Shown here piece after piece: positions 1 to 7,861 of a DNA stretch of 64,000 nt. The stretch is taken from assembly GCA_023974075.1 (NCBI GenBank), contig CM043798.1, positions 25,028,925 through 25,092,924 on the forward strand, given 5' to 3'. The notes beneath the pieces were generated by a model. The model searched no databases. It was not told where the DNA came from and saw only the letters and a list, made by a program, of their open reading frames with translations. How positions within the stretch are numbered: position 1 is the first letter of the stretch; every line of letters begins with the position of its first letter. This DNA comes from Chaenocephalus aceratus (lineage: Eukaryota > Chordata > Actinopteri > Perciformes > Channichthyidae). The translations under genes were made by a program, and so were the position numbers.

Positions 1-108
1 ATCCAAGGCGCTTCGGAGGCTTTTCTTCACAATCTCAAAAATTGCAGACGCCTCAAGGAGAGACTTGAAAAGATCCATGCCGAGTTGGATGGAGAAGAAG
101 AAGACTAA
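1..108 (+). pseudogene. 3' end of the second copy of the zinc-motif virus-like gene (cut by the window edge)
   Basis: The open frame from base 1 to the stop at 106-108 encodes the same acidic tail as the minus-strand gene at 3835-4338, ending in Glu-Glu-Glu-Asp. It starts in mid-gene because the window begins here. Whether the rest is intact cannot be seen. Confidence 0.7.
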
Positions 109-180
109 CAACCAGCAGTTGGATGGAGAAGCCAGGGACTTGTTCGATACAGTGACTTTTTACTTTAAGTAAAATAAAAA

Positions 181-650
181 TGGGAAACTACTTTGCAAAA
201 CGCTCTGTATATATTGATCATAATGTAGTCCTTACCCGTTTAATAAGTGTGATGATGGGGGCGATTGAAAACAGAACGAATAGTGACCCCTGTGTAAAAG
301 AATGGCTGAAGTTTGTAAACTAGAAGACATTTTGGATATCATTCGTTCTGGCAGTACTATTCCGGGTCATTGGGAAACGATTGTAAACGAAACATTTAAA
401 GTGGTCCTGGAATCTTCATTTTCCGAAACATCTGTAACATTATCTCAGAAATGAAACAAACATCAAAAGTGTATCATGTGCTCTCATTGTATGCTCTGTT
501 TGTAGATGTAATGCATCTGTGTGTTGAAAACAGCATACACGTGAATATTTTTGACTGAAGTGAAAAATCTCCATCACGATATCTCCAGTATATGGGGAAT
601 TCTAAGCTGGAGACTGTCCTGGGGATGCTACAATCAGTATAACTATTGAT
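181..650 (+). pseudogene. Frameshifted second copy of the Bcl-2-like virus-like gene
   Basis: The start codon at 181 matches that of the minus-strand ORF at 3349-3762. Compared with that copy, this one lacks single bases in an A run near 298 and in a T run near 430, and has an extra T near 549. The frame is therefore broken several times. In the last segment, this copy lacks a base near 583 that in the other copy creates an early stop, so the two copies end differently. No intact protein is predicted here. The changes sit in short homopolymers, so they may be decay or sequencing error. Confidence 0.75.
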
Positions 651-984
651 TTATGTGTGAAAAAAATAAAAAAAGTGTACATCTACATCTAAAAAACTGT
701 TGTCATCATTATAGCAAGGGGAGCGTGTCTGATACATGTGTTTTTCAGTGTTTTTTCAGTGTTTTCTGTGTGTCTGTACACACAAAGCACACTTCATTAT
801 CTACTTTTCAGCTTTTTAAAAAGAAAAGTGTATCTTTCGGTAACTTTCTCAGAGAATTTAAGCATAAATCTGTCAAATGTTCAAAACAGCCTTGTTTCAC
901 TGAAATACCCTCAAAATGACAAACTGCCATTAAGAGTCAGATTCTTAACCAAATCTACTGAAACAGAGTACTTTCTACAGATGA

Positions 985-1050
985 AGCCTCCACTCAACGC
1001 AATATGTCCCACCCCACTCAGCAAATCATATAAAACTAAGGACGACCGTT
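985..1050 (+). promoter_or_regulatory. Promoter module, left-arm copy
   Basis: This copy contains the CACTCAAC box, the CCCACC-rich stretch, the ACTCAGCAAATCAT stretch and a TATA-like CATATAAAAC (about 1027-1036), followed by AAGGACGACCG. It lies about 30 bases before the ATG at 1062 and mirrors the module at 2896-2952. Confidence 0.6.
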
Positions 1051-1061
1051 AAAAACTAGCC

Positions 1062-1650
1062 ATGGATCTGAGAAAAACCAAGTCTGATGTAGCCTGCCCT
1101 TATTATCACCAGGATAATGGATACGGGCTTAATGACTGGATGTTACAAAGTAGGGAGAGGATGTCCCAGAAGAAGAGCTCTCGTCCATATCATATCCATG
1201 TAAGGTCTTTAGGACAAAAGAGGACCATGATAACATGACATATGAAGAATATCTTTCTTTAAAAGATGGTATTATAGATAACCTTTATAGAAACAGTATA
1301 TCTCATACCACTCGCCAAGATCGCAAACGACAATTAGCAGAAAGAATAGAAAAAGTAAAGAAAAACGAAGAAAAAGCAACATGAAAAGGAGAAGAAAAAT
1401 TAAAAGCAAACGCAGAATGCGAATGAAAAGAAAAGGGACCATAGGACGGAAAACTAAAAAGACAAAAAGAAGGAAGGTGAAAAGAAAAAGAAACAAAGTG
1501 AACAAATTTAAACTAGAGGATGGTGTTGTAGAGCCATTACCGGATCATAATAATCTTATAGATCATCTCCCGCTAACCGACTGCTGCGAATGTGTTGAAC
1601 AAATACCAAAAGCAATGTCAAAAAACAGAGCATACAATGAAAGCACATGA
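1062..1650 (+). pseudogene. Frameshifted second copy of the basic-protein virus-like gene
   Basis: This copy begins at ATG 1062 with the same start as 2874 on the minus strand. It has three rather than four Gs near 1152 and lacks an A near 1234 relative to the right arm, so no single frame runs through it. A lysine/arginine-rich stretch is open from 1381 to about 1520. Similarity to the right arm stops at 1617, before the C-terminal half of the gene. Beyond 1618 the sequence resembles, in direct orientation, pieces of 3436-3560. The copy is therefore truncated as well as frameshifted. Confidence 0.7.
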
Positions 1651-1783
1651 TAAAGCACATGATACACTATAAATGTTTCGTTTACAATACTATTACTATA
1701 TACGAAAGCATTGTAATGGTTGTTTCATTGAAAAAACACAACATTCAACACAATTCATAGAAAACATATTACATTTTACCAAG

Positions 1784-2874
1784 TTAATGTCGTAGTGCAT
1801 ACAAGGTAATAGACTTAACGATCTGCACTGCTGCTTCTCTCCGCGTTTCATTGACAGTGATCGGTTTGTCGCTCAATTCACACTGCCCCAGTAGATGTTT
1901 AGGGGTATCTTGGAAGTATACGAATGCATTTTTTATATCAGATAAATGCATTAACATCACATGTAAATTCTCTATCCTTTCACCCGCAACGATTATAATC
2001 TGCTTTGCTTCTTCTTCGGTTTCTCCATTATTAGCTCTGAATGTAATCCTTTCTGGGGCTTCTTGTGCTTCTTGTGGTCTGCTGAATACCTGGCGTAGGA
2101 TTTGTTTAGCTGTAAGGATAAGTACCATATAATTGTCTTCAAAAGCTTTGTCTATGTCGTCACACGTTTTGGCGTATCCTTCGCTGTAATGACAACCGAC
2201 ACTAGAATAGAGATCCTCCAACAGTCTTTTAATACATATTCTGGCACTGTCACCAATTTGGGCAATTCCACAGTATCGCGCTTTTCTCTCATTATACTGA
2301 AGCAAAGTTCTGCCATTGCTTTTGGTATTTGTTTCAACACATTCGCAGCAGTCGGTTAGCGGGAGATGATCTATAAGATTATTATGATCCGGTAATGGCT
2401 CTACAACACCATCCTCTAGTTTAAATTTGTTCACTTTGTTTCTTTTTCTTTTCACCTTCCTTCTTTTTGTCTTTTTAGTTTTCCGTCCTATGGTCCCTTT
2501 TCTTTTCATTCGCATTCTGCGTTTGCTTTTAATTTTTCTTCTCCTTTTCATGTTGCTTTTTTCTTCGTTTTTCTTTACTTTTTCTATTCTTTTCTGCTAA
2601 TTGTCGTTTGCGATCTTGGCGAGTGGTATGAGATATACTGTTTCTATAAAGGTTATCTATAATACCATCTTTTAAAGAAAGATATTCTTCATATGTCATG
2701 TTTATCATGGTCCTCTTTTGTCCTAAAGACCTTACATGGATATGATATGGACGAGAGCTCTTCTTCTGGGACATCCTCTCCCCTACTTTGTAACATCCAG
2801 TCATTAAGCCCGTATCCATTATCCTGGTGATAATAAGGGCAGGCTACATCAGACTTGGTTTTTCTCAGATCCAT
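1784..2874 (-). pseudogene. Basic (Lys/Arg-rich) virus-like protein gene, frame-broken in its 5' third
   Basis: Unrecognised. The promoter module and a good ATG (2874) open a frame that reaches only 2689. A second frame is open at 2819-2529 and a third at 2551-1784, the last giving 255 codons from an internal ATG. Frames 2 and 3 are both extremely basic near their junction, with runs of Lys/Arg resembling a nucleolar localisation or nucleic-acid-binding tail. The remaining ~200 residues of frame 3 look like an ordinary alpha-helical globular domain. The C-terminal half lies in the spacer and is absent from the left arm. Either the gene is shifted by one-base errors, or 1784-2551 is a separate internal product. 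No close AATAAA is seen after the stop. Confidence 0.55.
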
Positions 2875-2895
2875 GGCTAGTTTTTAACGGTCGTC

Positions 2896-2952
2896 CTTAG
2901 TTTTATATGATTTGCTGAGTGGGTGGGACATATTGCGTTGAGTGGGAGGCTT
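2896..2952 (-). promoter_or_regulatory. Promoter module for the basic-protein gene
   Basis: Read on the minus strand it has CCTCCCACTCAACGCAATAT, then a CCCACCCACTCAGC stretch, then the TATA-like CATATAAAAC and AAGGACGACCG. The ATG follows at 2874. From the TATA-like box to the ATG it is nearly identical to the module before the gene at 4338, including the leader ending CTAGCCATGG. Confidence 0.65.
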
Positions 2953-3266
2953 CATCCTGTAGAAAGTACTCTGTTTCAGTAGATTTGGTTAAGAATCTGA
3001 CTCTTAATGGCAGTTTGTCATTTTGAGGGTATTTCAGTGAAACAAGGCTGTTTTGAACATTTGACAGATTTATGCTTAAATTCTCTGAGAAAGTTACCGA
3101 AAGATACACTTTTCTTTTTAAAAAAGCTGAAAAGTAGATAATGAAGTGTGCTTTGTGTGTACAGACACACAGAAAACACTGAAAAAACACTGAAAAAACA
3201 CATGTATCAGACACGCTCCCCTTGCTATAATGATGACAACAGTTTTTTAGATGTAGATGTACACTT

Positions 3267-3278
3267 TTTTTATTTTTT
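3267..3278 (-). terminator. Poly(A) signal region after the Bcl-2-like gene
   Basis: The minus strand reads an A-rich stretch containing AATAAA about 75 bases after the stop at 3349. The downstream stretch 2953-3260 is open in two frames but reads as low-information, T-rich-derived sequence. I treat it as untranslated or intergenic. Confidence 0.45.
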
Positions 3279-3348
3279 TCACACATAAATCAATAGTTAT
3301 ACTGATTGTAGCATCCCCAGGACAGTCTCCAGCTTAGAATTCCCCATA

Positions 3349-3762
3349 TTACTGGAGATATCGTGATGGAGATTTTTTCACTTCAGTCAAAATATTCACG
3401 TGTATGCTGTTTTCAACACACAGATGCATTACATCTACAAACAGAGCATACAATGAGAGCACATGATACACTTTTGATGTTTGTTTCATTTCTGAGATAA
3501 TGTTACAGAATGTTTCGGAAAATGAAGATTCCAGGACCACTTTAAATGTTTCGTTTACAATCGTTTCCCAATGACCCGGAATAGTACTGCCAGAACGAAT
3601 GATATCCAAAATGTCTTCTAGTTTACAAACTTCAGCCATTCTTTTTACACAGGGGTCACTACTCGTTCTGTTTTCAATCGCCCCCATCATCACACTTATT
3701 AAACGGGTAAGGACTACATTATGATCAATATATACAGAGCGTTTTGCAAAGTAGTTTCCCAT
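3349..3762 (-). CDS. Putative Bcl-2-like small protein of the virus-like block (137 aa)
   Basis: The single open frame begins Met-Gly-Asn, a possible N-myristoylation start. By eye, residues 85-117 follow the spacing of the alpha4/BH1/alpha5 region of Bcl-2 proteins: a Phe then a hydrophobic-rich helix, a Tyr (99) at the usual BH1 Trp position, a hydrophobic helix, and Cys-Val-Glu (115-117). The tail Arg-Tyr-Leu-Gln is reminiscent of the start of BH2. In large DNA viruses such proteins block host cell death; that role here is inference. The frame stops early compared with the left copy because of one extra base near 3346. There is no promoter module directly upstream; 73 bases separate it from the preceding gene, so it may share that transcript. 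It could also be an unrelated helical protein. Confidence 0.4.
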   Translation of the reverse strand: MGNYFAKRSVYIDHNVVLTRLISVMMGAIENRTSSDPCVKRMAEVCKLEDILDIIRSGSTIPGHWETIVNETFKVVLESSFSETFCNIISEMKQTSKVYHVLSLYALFVDVMHLCVENSIHVNILTEVKKSPSRYLQ

Positions 3763-3834
3763 TTTTATTTTACTTAAAGAAAAAAAGTCACTGTATCGAA
3801 CAAGTCCCTGGCTTCTCCATCCAACTGCTGGTTG

Positions 3835-4338
3835 TTAGTCTTCTTCTTCTCCATCCAACTCGGCATGGATCTTTTCAAGTCTCTCCTTGAGGCGTCTGCA
3901 ATTTTTGAGATTGTGAAGAAAAGCCTCCGAAGCGCCTTGGATCCTCCAATCATCCGTGAAAATGTCTTTATCATTAAGAGTCTGGTCGATCTCAGTAATG
4001 AAGTCGGTGAGCCTGAGTCTTTTCATTAACGCGTTGTAATTGTTTCTGAAGTAAAAATCGGACATGTCATTCAGAAAATCGTGTTGCCTCTGGCCGGGGT
4101 GACTGACTCGGCACCCGTTGCATATTTCTTCTCTGTACCGATGTATCACCCTCTCCACAATACCAACCAACACCGCTTTCACTGTGTCCATAAACAGAGA
4201 CGTTTTGGCCCAAGGAGCAAAATCAGCAGCTGTAGTATTGCAAGATTCGGGTTTCCCCCTTGGTGGTGATGATGGTAGTCCAGTAGTCTGTTCCTGGCTG
4301 CAACTCGCGGGGGGAGTCTTGGCTTTTCTCTGCTCCAT
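3835..4338 (-). CDS. CCHH zinc-motif virus-like protein (167 aa)
   Basis: This intact frame has its own promoter module. Residues 1-45 are Pro/Ser/Thr-rich and probably disordered. Residues 45-70 form an amphipathic helix. Cys73, Cys76, His80 and His86 (CNGCRVSHPGQRQH) form a plausible zinc site. Residues 95-160 are helical and the tail is acidic (DGEEED). I have a vague memory of similar uncharacterised fish proteins with Cys-x2-Cys-x4-His-Pro-x-Gln motifs but cannot name the family. The tail is repeated at window bases 1-108. The A-rich AATAAA stretch just before the next ATG (about 3766-3772) could serve as its poly(A) signal. Confidence 0.5.
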   Translation of the reverse strand: MEQRKAKTPPASCSQEQTTGLPSSPPRGKPESCNTTAADFAPWAKTSLFMDTVKAVLVGIVERVIHRYREEICNGCRVSHPGQRQHDFLNDMSDFYFRNNYNALMKRLRLTDFITEIDQTLNDKDIFTDDWRIQGASEAFLHNLKNCRRLKERLEKIHAELDGEEED

Positions 4339-4373
4339 GGCTAGTTTACAACGGTCGTCTTAGCGAGGTCCTT

Positions 4374-4436
4374 CGTTTTAGATGATTTGCTGAGTGGAGG
4401 GTAGGGCTTATTGCGTTGAATGGGGGTAGTCAATTA
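4374..4436 (-). promoter_or_regulatory. Promoter module for the zinc-motif gene
   Basis: On the minus strand it has a CATTCAACGCAATAAGCCC box, CCTCCACTCAGCAAATCAT, a TATA-like CTAAAACG, then an AGACGACCGTTGTAAACTAG leader ending at ATG 4338. It is closely related to the module at 2896-2952; the homology runs up to the start codon. Confidence 0.65.
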
Positions 4437-4455
4437 TAGAATTGAGAGTTTTTAG

Positions 4456-4488
4456 AAAAAAGTTCTTTAAGCGTTGTAGCTTTTTCAT
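4456..4488. repeat. Short duplicate of the 3' part of the PC4-like ORF
   Basis: About 31 bases match 5273-5306 with two mismatches, in the same orientation. It is a small remnant copy of coding sequence from the neighbouring ORF, evidence of further rearrangement inside the block. The surrounding 4440-4960 is AT-rich and holds one further direct repeat (about 4582-4610 and 4683-4711, both containing AAAGTATCTTRGTAACA). Confidence 0.6.
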
Positions 4489-4973
4489 CTCATCTCCAGC
4501 AATAGGTCATCATTTAAGAACAAGTAATAGTGTTGTCACGATTCTACAGAAAAAAGTCAGAAGTATAGTGCGTACATCAGGGTGTATCTCAAAAGTATCT
4601 TGGTAACATAAAATAACTAAAAATGTAAGTTTATCAGAAAAGAAAAACCTTGTTTATCTGAACAAGTCTTGCATACGCCAAAGTGTGTCTAAAAGTATCT
4701 TAGTAACACAAGAAAAAGAGAAGAAAGCGTTAATGTTAACAAAAACTGGATTGTTCCACTGAAATAATAAATAAATAATTTCAAAAAGTGCGCTTAAAAA
4801 GAACAAATGTATTCAGATAAAAGTATTTTGTTAGACTAATAAGTCCACGATGGTTACATTTAACCCCTAACCCCTTTGTATTATATGTTTGTTTTCCTAA
4901 TAAAAGCCAGAGTCACCTGAATTAATTTAGTCTCCATACCTTTTATTTTTATTTTTTACATTTTGTAACAATC

Positions 4974-5105
4974 TTAAAACATTTGTAGAGAGCAAACACT
5001 GTGGTTAAAATTAGTGTCTTTATGACGTCTCTCACACAGTTGGTATTTTTCACAAAATTCATTTTTAAACACATCTTCTTGATACAGAGACAACGGACCC
5101 GACAT
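4974..5105 (-). CDS. Small 43-residue ORF of the virus-like block
   Basis: An ATG at 5105 opens 43 codons, ending at TAA 4974-4976. It lies about 45 bases after a promoter module (5150-5215) and just before AATAAA-rich sequence (about 4940-4955). The product is hydrophilic with three Cys and no recognised domain. An earlier ATG in the leader is followed directly by a stop. Its position between promoter and poly(A) signal is the main reason to list it; it could be the remnant of a longer gene. Confidence 0.4.
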   Translation of the reverse strand: MSGPLSLYQEDVFKNEFCEKYQLCERRHKDTNFNHSVCSLQMF

Positions 5106-5149
5106 TCTTTTTACATAGGTAGAATACACAATGTCTTTCTTGAGGGGTC

Positions 5150-5215
5150 CTTAGTTTTAAAATGATCTGATGAGGAGGGTGTGACTTGTTATGTTGAGTG
5201 GGAGGCAGAGTCCTC
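5150..5215 (-). promoter_or_regulatory. Promoter module for the 43-codon ORF
   Basis: On the minus strand it has CCTCCCACTCAACATAACAA, a CACCCTCCTCATCAGATCAT stretch, a TTTTAAAACTAAGGACC TATA-like segment, then the leader. This is the same layout as the other modules. It overlaps the stop codon end of the ORF at 5189-5596. Confidence 0.6.
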
Positions 5216-5596
5216 TGTAAAGGTGAGATTCTTTTTCACCAGTATAATGTCCATCGATGTCTGACTCTGTTTAAAAAGTTCTTTAAGCTTTGTAGCTTTT
5301 CCATCAATCATTTTCAGCCAAGCAGTCAGTGGTACCCGCACTGCTGTCTGAAATACTCCGCAGGTAGAATTAAAAATCTCCAAAACAAAATCATCAGAGG
5401 GATCCTTCCCCAGCGTCTCCAAATGACTTGCACGGTAATACCATCGCCCCGATGGTCCGCTTTTAGTTTCCCAGACGGTGCTTGTCAGGACTCTTCTCAC
5501 TTCTGGCAGCGGGGGAAATAACTCTTTCTTCCTCCACATTGAGGGGCGGCGGTGAAATCTCGCATGCTGTCTGTGTTTCTTTGCTTTTCTTTGCAA
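5189..5596 (-). CDS. PC4-like virus-like ORF B (135 codons, overlaps ORF A)
   Basis: This frame is open within and after the upstream 171-codon ORF, in another frame. Its N-terminus is very basic. Residues 50-115 have the pattern of the PC4/p15 single-stranded-DNA-binding fold: a Trp-Tyr-Tyr strand, a strand with Phe-Val-Leu-Glu-Ile, then Val-x-Val-Pro-Leu-Thr-x-x-Trp and a basic helix. The same order of features occurs in ORF A, so the two look like tandem domains. There is no separate promoter before it. It could be read as a spliced second exon or through a frameshift, or the block has suffered a one-base change. Function is inferred from pattern only. Confidence 0.35.
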   Translation of the reverse strand: MQRKAKKHRQHARFHRRPSMWRKKELFPPLPEVRRVLTSTVWETKSGPSGRWYYRASHLETLGKDPSDDFVLEIFNSTCGVFQTAVRVPLTAWLKMIDGKATKLKELFKQSQTSMDIILVKKNLTFTEDSASHST

Positions 5597-5978
5597 ATAT
5601 CTTGTACACCGCTGGTTCCACTATGGTTTCTTGATGCACTACTTCTTTCGGTACCGTGGTTGCGTGGAGATCTCTGGAAGACACCAGAGTTAACACAGCC
5701 CAATCTGTTGAGGTCAGTGTCGCTTTAACACTGCGGGGTCCGTACGTTTCTCCATTCTTCAGATTGTAGAAATGCAGTTCATTCGCCATATAGTTGAATA
5801 CATAACCCCAAACATCGCCATTTTTTAGAGTCCATTCTTCATAAAGTTCTTCGGCTGGAGGCGTCTGAACCCGGCACATATATTGCATTCGTTTCTTGAT
5901 TGGCGCTCCGGACTGATGGCTGTACGTTGTCACAGGCGTCTCGCTGATTAAACCCATATCTAGGCTTCTCTTTGCCAT
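5463..5978 (-). CDS. PC4-like virus-like ORF A (171 aa)
   Basis: This intact frame starts about 90 bases after a promoter module. The first 30 residues are basic with a possible nuclear signal (IKKR). Residues 46-100 contain beta-strand-like segments ending in Lys-Ala-Thr-Leu-Thr-Ser-x-x-Trp-Ala-Val-Leu, the layout I associate with the last strand and helix of the PC4/p15 coactivator fold. The C-terminal third is low-complexity, rich in Glu, Lys and Pro. PC4-like proteins bind single-stranded DNA in transcription or replication. The assignment is by eye and needs structure-based comparison; the fallback is an unrecognised nuclear protein. Confidence 0.35.
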   Translation of the reverse strand: MAKRSLDMGLISETPVTTYSHQSGAPIKKRMQYMCRVQTPPAEELYEEWTLKNGDVWGYVFNYMANELHFYNLKNGETYGPRSVKATLTSTDWAVLTLVSSRDLHATTVPKEVVHQETIVEPAVYKIFAKKSKETQTACEISPPPLNVEEERVISPAARSEKSPDKHRLGN

Positions 5979-6065
5979 TTTTCTTTTTTGAAAAGTGCCT
6001 TGGTGATTGGAAATGACTGGCCTGTTATCTAGTTTGAGCGTATTTATTTTCGTCTATTTCCATCC

Positions 6066-6126
6066 CCTTACTTTTAAATGTTCTGGTGAGGAGGGCGGGA
6101 CATGTTATGTTGAGTGGAGGCGGAGC
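6066..6126 (-). promoter_or_regulatory. Promoter module for PC4-like ORF A
   Basis: On the minus strand it has GCCTCCACTCAACATAACAT, a CCCGCCCTCCTCACCAGAACAT stretch, a TATA-like TTTAAAAG (6071-6078 on plus) and AAGGGG. This is the fourth distinct minus-strand copy in the block, the most diverged after the CTC-rich core. Confidence 0.6.
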
Positions 6127-6197
6127 CCCTGTACAAGCTGGAGGCTTCATGGAGTGAAATGGAGCAGAAACACACATTCTTTATGGGTATTATCCCA

Positions 6198-6410
6198 GTG
6201 TTCTAAATCTGCCTACCTTCCCTGCACTTTTGTGTATAAAAGCTGAAAAAAGTAGATAATGAAGTTAACCCCCTGACTCTTAATGGCTGTTTGTGATTTT
6301 GAGGCTATTTCAGTGAAAAACAAGGCTGTTTTTGAATATTTGCCAGATTTATGCTTAAAATCTCTGGTAAAGTTACTGAAAATATACACTTTTGTGTATA
6401 AAAGAGGACC
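6198..6410. repeat. Diverged third copy of block non-coding sequence, with a further copy at 7340-7445
   Basis: 6276-6400 is a diverged copy, in the same orientation, of 2998-3120 (the stretch between the Bcl-2-like gene and the promoter module). 6198-6275 is repeated at 7340-7420 almost exactly, including TGTGTATAAAAGCTG and AGTAGATAATGAAGT. These fragments show that pieces of the virus-like block were copied beyond its gene-bearing part. Confidence 0.7.
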
Positions 6411-6464
6411 ACTAACATAAAGTACTCTGTTTGATGAGATTTCGTCTTTTCAATTTACACACGG

Positions 6465-6718
6465 CATCTATTGCACGTCTGTCCGTCCTGGGAGAGGGAT
6501 CCCTCCTCTGCTGCTCTCCCTGAGGTTTCTCCATGTTCCCTTTAAAACTGTGGGTTTTCTCTGGAAGTTTTTCCTTGTACGATGTGAGGGTCTAAGGACA
6601 GAGGGTGTCGTATTGTCATACTGATATTCTGTACACACTGTGAAGACCACTGAGACAAATGTAACATTTGTGATATTGGGCTATATAAATAAACATTGAT
6701 TGATTGATTGATTGAACT
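6465..6718 (+). repeat. Non-LTR retroposon 3' tail with TGATT repeats
   Basis: A familiar fish retroposon tail: GGATCCCTCCTCTG, a CTCCCTGAGGTTTCTCC stretch, GTTTTTCCTTGTACGATGTG, then GGGCTATATAAATAAA and (TGATTGAT)n. Only the 3' end is present, as expected from 5'-truncated insertion. I cannot name the subfamily with certainty. Confidence 0.65.
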
Positions 6719-7821
6719 TAGGTAAATCTCCTTTTCCTCTTAGTGTAGTAAATACACACTTTGAATTCAGTGCTTGCTATTTCATTTAAACATGAGTTCT
6801 TAGCAGCACTTTGGTCCGCATGCTGGTTGGCTCCGTCTCAGCCGCCTGCTGCTCAGAGTTTGGTTTGGGTTAGAGGGACTGCTGGTTAGGACTCAGCTCT
6901 CTCTTATTCACATGCTCCAGTTTTGATTTGACAGGCCTAATATCTCTGAATAATGCATTTGAAAGCATAGATTTATTTATACTTATCATTTTGTATCTGA
7001 TAATCGTAATAAAAACAGGGACAACGTATCTATTGTTGTCAAATGTTTTTAAAATTCATGTTTATTTGTGTGTTAGATAAAGAAATTCTAGAATGTTTTA
7101 GGGAAAAGTTAAGAATTGGACCCCATGCCTATTTTGATGATTATCAGTAAACATTGTGAATAAAAAAAAGTTTGGGCTATTTTTGATATTGCCCTATACC
7201 TGTTCTATAATATGCACTTAAAATACAAACATTTAAGCAAGCACTTTTCCTAAATAACAAGAAAAACAAGGGTGACACAATTGTCGATTGCTGAATAAAA
7301 GAAAAATAAATGGACAAGGGCAGGGAACACTAACACTATCGCAAGTGTTCTAAATCTGCTTACCTTCCCTGCACTTTTGTGTATAAAAGCTGAAAAAAGT
7401 AGATAATGAAGTAATTTGTTTTTAGTAGATGTCGTTAACCCCCTGAGGCAGTCCAAAAACTAAGCATCTGTCTCTTAACCCACCATCCCCCAAGAGCCAT
7501 AATATACTCAGCTCCCCACAGCAGCTCGGGTGTGAACTCCCATACAGAATGTCAGTCACTGCGTACAACTTTTTTAGTTTTGGTCGATGTGAGTGCTCGT
7601 ATATCCTGAAATCGTTTTAAATGTTGCCAGTTTTTGAATGATTGTAATAGTTTGTTTTACTTCGCATATTGACTGGCTAATGTGCCATTTTATTTGTGTT
7701 TTACAGCTGTATTTGTCTGCCTTTCATGTCTGTGTTTTATATGTACATGCTGCCCTTCTTGGCCAGGTCACTCTTGGAAAAGAGATTTTAATCTCAATGA
7801 GTTTTTTACCTGTTAAATAAA

Positions 7822-7861
<40 letters not shown>

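Larger units (their letters stand above)
1..1617 (+). repeat. Left arm of a large inverted duplication of the virus-like block
   Basis: This segment is the reverse complement of 2314-3942, at high identity with small indels. Window position 1 pairs with about 3942 and position 1617 with about 2314, so the arm continues beyond the window edge or ends there by chance. It carries plus-strand copies of the zinc-motif gene tail, the Bcl-2-like gene, the promoter module and the basic-protein gene. Several differences from the right arm are single-base changes in A, G or T runs and break the reading frames. The two arms flank a 696-bp spacer (1618-2313). Confidence 0.93.
2314..3942 (-). repeat. Right arm of the large inverted duplication
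   Basis: This is the reverse complement of 1-1617. It is the better-preserved arm: its copy of the Bcl-2-like ORF stays open, whereas the left copy is broken. The net length difference is about 12 bases. On the far side the block continues without a break into the rest of the zinc-motif gene (to 4338) and the PC4-like genes. The original block therefore probably lies on this side, and the left arm is a copy. Confidence 0.93.

Noticed and set aside
1272..1505. Leu/Phe-rich ORF antisense to the basic-protein gene
   Set aside because: It is simply the complement of Lys/Arg codons and looks like a shadow membrane protein.
2903..3286. 127-codon minus-strand ORF in the virus-like block
   Set aside because: It lies between a poly(A) signal and a promoter module, has no ATG-promoter relation, and its diverged copy (6276-6400) does not preserve a frame.
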